Assembly (NCBI RefSeq): GCF_001280435.1
Contig: NZ_LBIP01000013.1
Location: forward strand, 186,001 to 250,000
Direction of reading: 5' to 3'
Source: Mangrovimonas xylaniphaga
GTDB taxonomy: Bacteria; Bacteroidota; Bacteroidia; Flavobacteriales; Flavobacteriaceae
DNA: 64,000 bases
Of the stretch, positions 62,150-64,000 are shown piece by piece. A program made the translations under genes and the position numbers. Position 1 is the first letter of the stretch; each line of letters begins with the position of its first letter. Below the pieces are notes generated by a model. It had not been told where the DNA came from. It saw only the letters and a list, made by a program, of their open reading frames with translations, and ran no database searches.

Positions 62150-63255
62150 TGAGATTAATACAGTTTACAGCATCGAACGGATGGAGAGGACATGAGCAAA
62201 AAATTATTTATCTCTATGAAGCTTTCAAAAAATACGGATATGTAGAAGACCAGTGGATCATGTGCCCAGAAGATTCTGAGGTTTACAGAGTGGCTTCTAG
62301 CAAAAACATGCAAATCATCCCCTATAACTACAAAAAGGAATATGATCTTGGCCTAGCCAAAGACATCAAACGTATTTGCGAAAAACATCACGTAGATGTC
62401 ATGCTGATCCACAGCAGTAAGGCACACACTTTGGCGGTAATGTCTAAATTATTCTATAGGCTTGACACCTCTTTGGTGCTATGCAGAACCCTTATAAAAC
62501 GTGTGGATACCAATGTTCTCAGAAAGTGGAAATACAATTATGATGGGATCGAAAAAATCATCTGCGTGTCGCAACCGGTGGTTGAATCCTTAAAACCGGC
62601 TGTAAAAAACCACGACAAGTTTTGTGTTGTGGGCAGTATCACCGATATAGAGAAATTCCCAAAACAAGCGCCTACAGGTATTTTACATGAGGAGTTCAAT
62701 ATTCCAAAAGACTTAAAAATTATTGGAAACATTGCTGAATTTACAGGCTTTAAAGACCACTACACTTGGGTTGATACGGTTGAAATTTTAGTGAACCGAA
62801 ACAACATCAAAGCAAAATATATCTTAGTAGGAAAAGGAAGCTTAGAAGAAGATATTAGAAATTATGTCTCCCAAAAAGGACTGAGCGAACACATTATTTT
62901 TGCCGGTTTTAGAAAGGACATCCCCAACATATTGCCAGAATTCAATTTATTCATGTTTACCTCCAACAACGAACCTACGGGTGGCGTCCTATTGGAATCC
63001 TATGCCTGCAAAGTACCGATTGTTGCCGCCAAGGCCGGGGGCATTCCAGAAGTTATTGTTGATGGCGAAACAGGGTTGTTGGCTGAAGTTGGCAACCCAA
63101 CCGATTTTGCCGATAAAGTAGAACAATTATTGGCGGACGAAGCGCTTCAAAAGAAATTGACCACCAACGGCTATCAGTTTTTGGTTGAAAATTTCACCAA
63201 GGAAATCATTGCCAAAAAGTTTTATGAAGAACTCAAAGCAACTATGAAGTCATAG
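62149..63255 (+). CDS. Glycosyltransferase family 4
   Basis: 368 residues, GT-B. N-terminal NGWRGHEQKIIYLYEAF, central GSITDIEKFPKQAP, GNIAEFTGFKDHYTWVDTV, and the C-terminal nucleotide-sugar site NEPTGGVLLESYACKVPIVAAKAGGIPE with the E-x7-E pair. Its end overlaps the convergent ATP-grasp gene by 14 nt. Confidence 0.9.
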   Translation: MRLIQFTASNGWRGHEQKIIYLYEAFKKYGYVEDQWIMCPEDSEVYRVASSKNMQIIPYNYKKEYDLGLAKDIKRICEKHHVDVMLIHSSKAHTLAVMSKLFYRLDTSLVLCRTLIKRVDTNVLRKWKYNYDGIEKIICVSQPVVESLKPAVKNHDKFCVVGSITDIEKFPKQAPTGILHEEFNIPKDLKIIGNIAEFTGFKDHYTWVDTVEILVNRNNIKAKYILVGKGSLEEDIRNYVSQKGLSEHIIFAGFRKDIPNILPEFNLFMFTSNNEPTGGVLLESYACKVPIVAAKAGGIPEVIVDGETGLLAEVGNPTDFADKVEQLLADEALQKKLTTNGYQFLVENFTKEIIAKKFYEELKATMKS

Positions 63256-64000
63256 AATCTTCTGGAAGCTTTATTTTTTCGCCCAACTTATGGTTCAAGT
63301 GTTCAACGGTTAATCTTTTATATCCGCCCCAAGGGAAAAAAGTCAACTCCCCAAAATAGATTTTGTTCTTTACCGAGTATAAGTCCACTCTAATAAACAC
63401 AAATTCTTCCGATAGTTTTTCGGCCACCTCAATCATTTCCTCCAGATTGTCTGGACGTTTGACCTCTTTGGACAAATAGTTAGACGTATTGGTATCTGGA
63501 CTTATTTTCTTCCAATTCAAATCGTAGTAACAGTTACGGTACTTGCCATCCACAAAGGTTTTCACCCAAATGCATTCTACCTTTCCGTGAATACAGAAAA
63601 ACTTATAATCGATAATATTGTCACTGTCCAATTGGTCTAAATAGTGCTCTGCTACAATTCTAGGTTGCACATCTTTATAAACACGCTCAAAATACTTGTG
63701 GTAATAATTTTTGCTCAAAAAGCCCTGCAATTCCACTTTGGTCTTGTCCCAATCTACTTGTGATTTGTCCTTGACAATAATATTATACCCCGAACCGTGG
63801 GTGCCCTTCAAGACAAACTTCTCCGGCATGTCCTGTAAATCCTTGGTTTCCGGATTGTCATACACATCCACCAAATCTATCAAGTATTCCTTTCCAACTT
63901 TTTCCTCTACATACTTTCTAACCTCATATTTATCCACAAAATTCCCATAAGATTCGTCATAGAGGTTGAACTTTAACCACTGAAGTTTCTCAACAAATTC
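63242..64000 (-). CDS. TupA-like ATP-grasp protein, 5' end beyond window
   Basis: The frame stays open to the right edge: the last 21 codons give EFVEKLQWLKFNLYDESYG before a GTG that a gene caller might take as start, so the protein is N-terminally truncated here. Visible motifs: KFVLKGTHGSGYNIIV (ATP-grasp nucleotide loop), IDYKFFCIHGKV, and FGELTFFPWGG. Matches the TupA-like ATP-grasp family, found in teichuronopeptide and surface polysaccharide loci, possibly adding amino acids to sugar acids. Confidence 0.85.
   Translation of the reverse strand, partial: EFVEKLQWLKFNLYDESYGNFVDKYEVRKYVEEKVGKEYLIDLVDVYDNPETKDLQDMPEKFVLKGTHGSGYNIIVKDKSQVDWDKTKVELQGFLSKNYYHKYFERVYKDVQPRIVAEHYLDQLDSDNIIDYKFFCIHGKVECIWVKTFVDGKYRNCYYDLNWKKISPDTNTSNYLSKEVKRPDNLEEMIEVAEKLSEEFVFIRVDLYSVKNKIYFGELTFFPWGGYKRLTVEHLNHKLGEKIKLPEDSMTS

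Noticed and set aside
63932-63940. TTATCCACA, a DnaA-box match
   Set aside because: A single box inside a coding gene; no box cluster, AT-rich unwinding element or dnaA nearby. The window is not supported as oriC.

Overview
The window is chromosomal DNA of a marine-type member of Bacteroidota, family Flavobacteriaceae. This rests on the gene content: a GldI-like gliding lipoprotein, Flavobacteriia-restricted families such as DUF5606, DUF5683, DUF6122 and DUF3810, an OstA-like protein, and many small lipoproteins. It also rests on a recurrent TAnnTTTG -7 promoter box, the Bacteroidota sigma-A type, which I found upstream of many operons on both strands. Genus and species cannot be given from this window. 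No phage, IS element, CRISPR array or rRNA operon is visible.

Layout. 1-2230 is an AT-rich accessory stretch: the 3' end of a DUF3500 gene, two small lipoprotein genes bracketed by two copies of a 61-bp direct repeat, then tRNA-Pro(TGG). 2777-8955 holds a monohaem cytochrome c, then an operon udk - divIC - mutA - two lipoproteins - mutB, so both subunits of methylmalonyl-CoA mutase lie together with two unrecognised lipoproteins between them. 9102-14645 is parA - parB - DUF5683 - dapB - lepB - WbqC - DUF6122. 14634-21157 is a minus-strand block: a membrane endonuclease/phosphatase-fold protein, two rhomboid proteases, mutL (with a 15-unit TCT microsatellite), two tiny related membrane proteins, ribH and a TPR membrane protein. 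21289-26559 is mostly plus strand: recF, a lipoprotein, a DUF721/DciA-like gene, ndk (minus), nrnA-type DHH phosphoesterase, gldI and a cyclophilin-FKBP fusion lipoprotein.

26628-31370 carries pepD (minus), a DUF3810 HExxH membrane protein, an rRNA-type 2'-O-methyltransferase and an M48 CAAX-type protease. 31387-34189 looks accessory: an 11-bp tandem repeat, a DUF4240 protein, an M23 peptidase and two small membrane proteins. 34424-39356 has a dihaem DUF3365 cytochrome facing an octahaem-HEAT-TPR lipoprotein, then an SDR dehydrogenase and a DUF4386 membrane protein. 39506-51099 is a housekeeping block: rel/spoT, a Fur-family regulator, purA, an OstA-like protein, a class III aminotransferase, a TPR protein, two tandem DUF368 (polyprenyl-phosphate transporter family) genes and aroE. 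51191-56819 has a five-repeat DUF349 protein, the minus-strand group mazG, DUF5606, def and ruvX, and dapD. 56907 to the right edge is a surface-glycan cluster: GT9, three GT2, an LPS-kinase-like protein, a rhamnosyltransferase-like protein, GT4 and a TupA-like ATP-grasp gene cut by the window edge.

Functional themes are cell envelope and division (DivIC, DUF368 pair, LepB, OstA, dapB/dapD, LPS glycosyltransferases), chromosome maintenance (ParAB, RecF, MutL, RuvX, DciA-like), and propionate/odd-chain or branched-chain metabolism (MutAB). No clearly undescribed multi-gene system was found. The most unusual items are the bracketing repeats at the left edge, the microsatellite and the altered C-terminal motifs in MutL, the octahaem-HEAT-TPR fusion, the paired small membrane proteins beside ribH, and the cyclophilin-FKBP fusion next to gldI.
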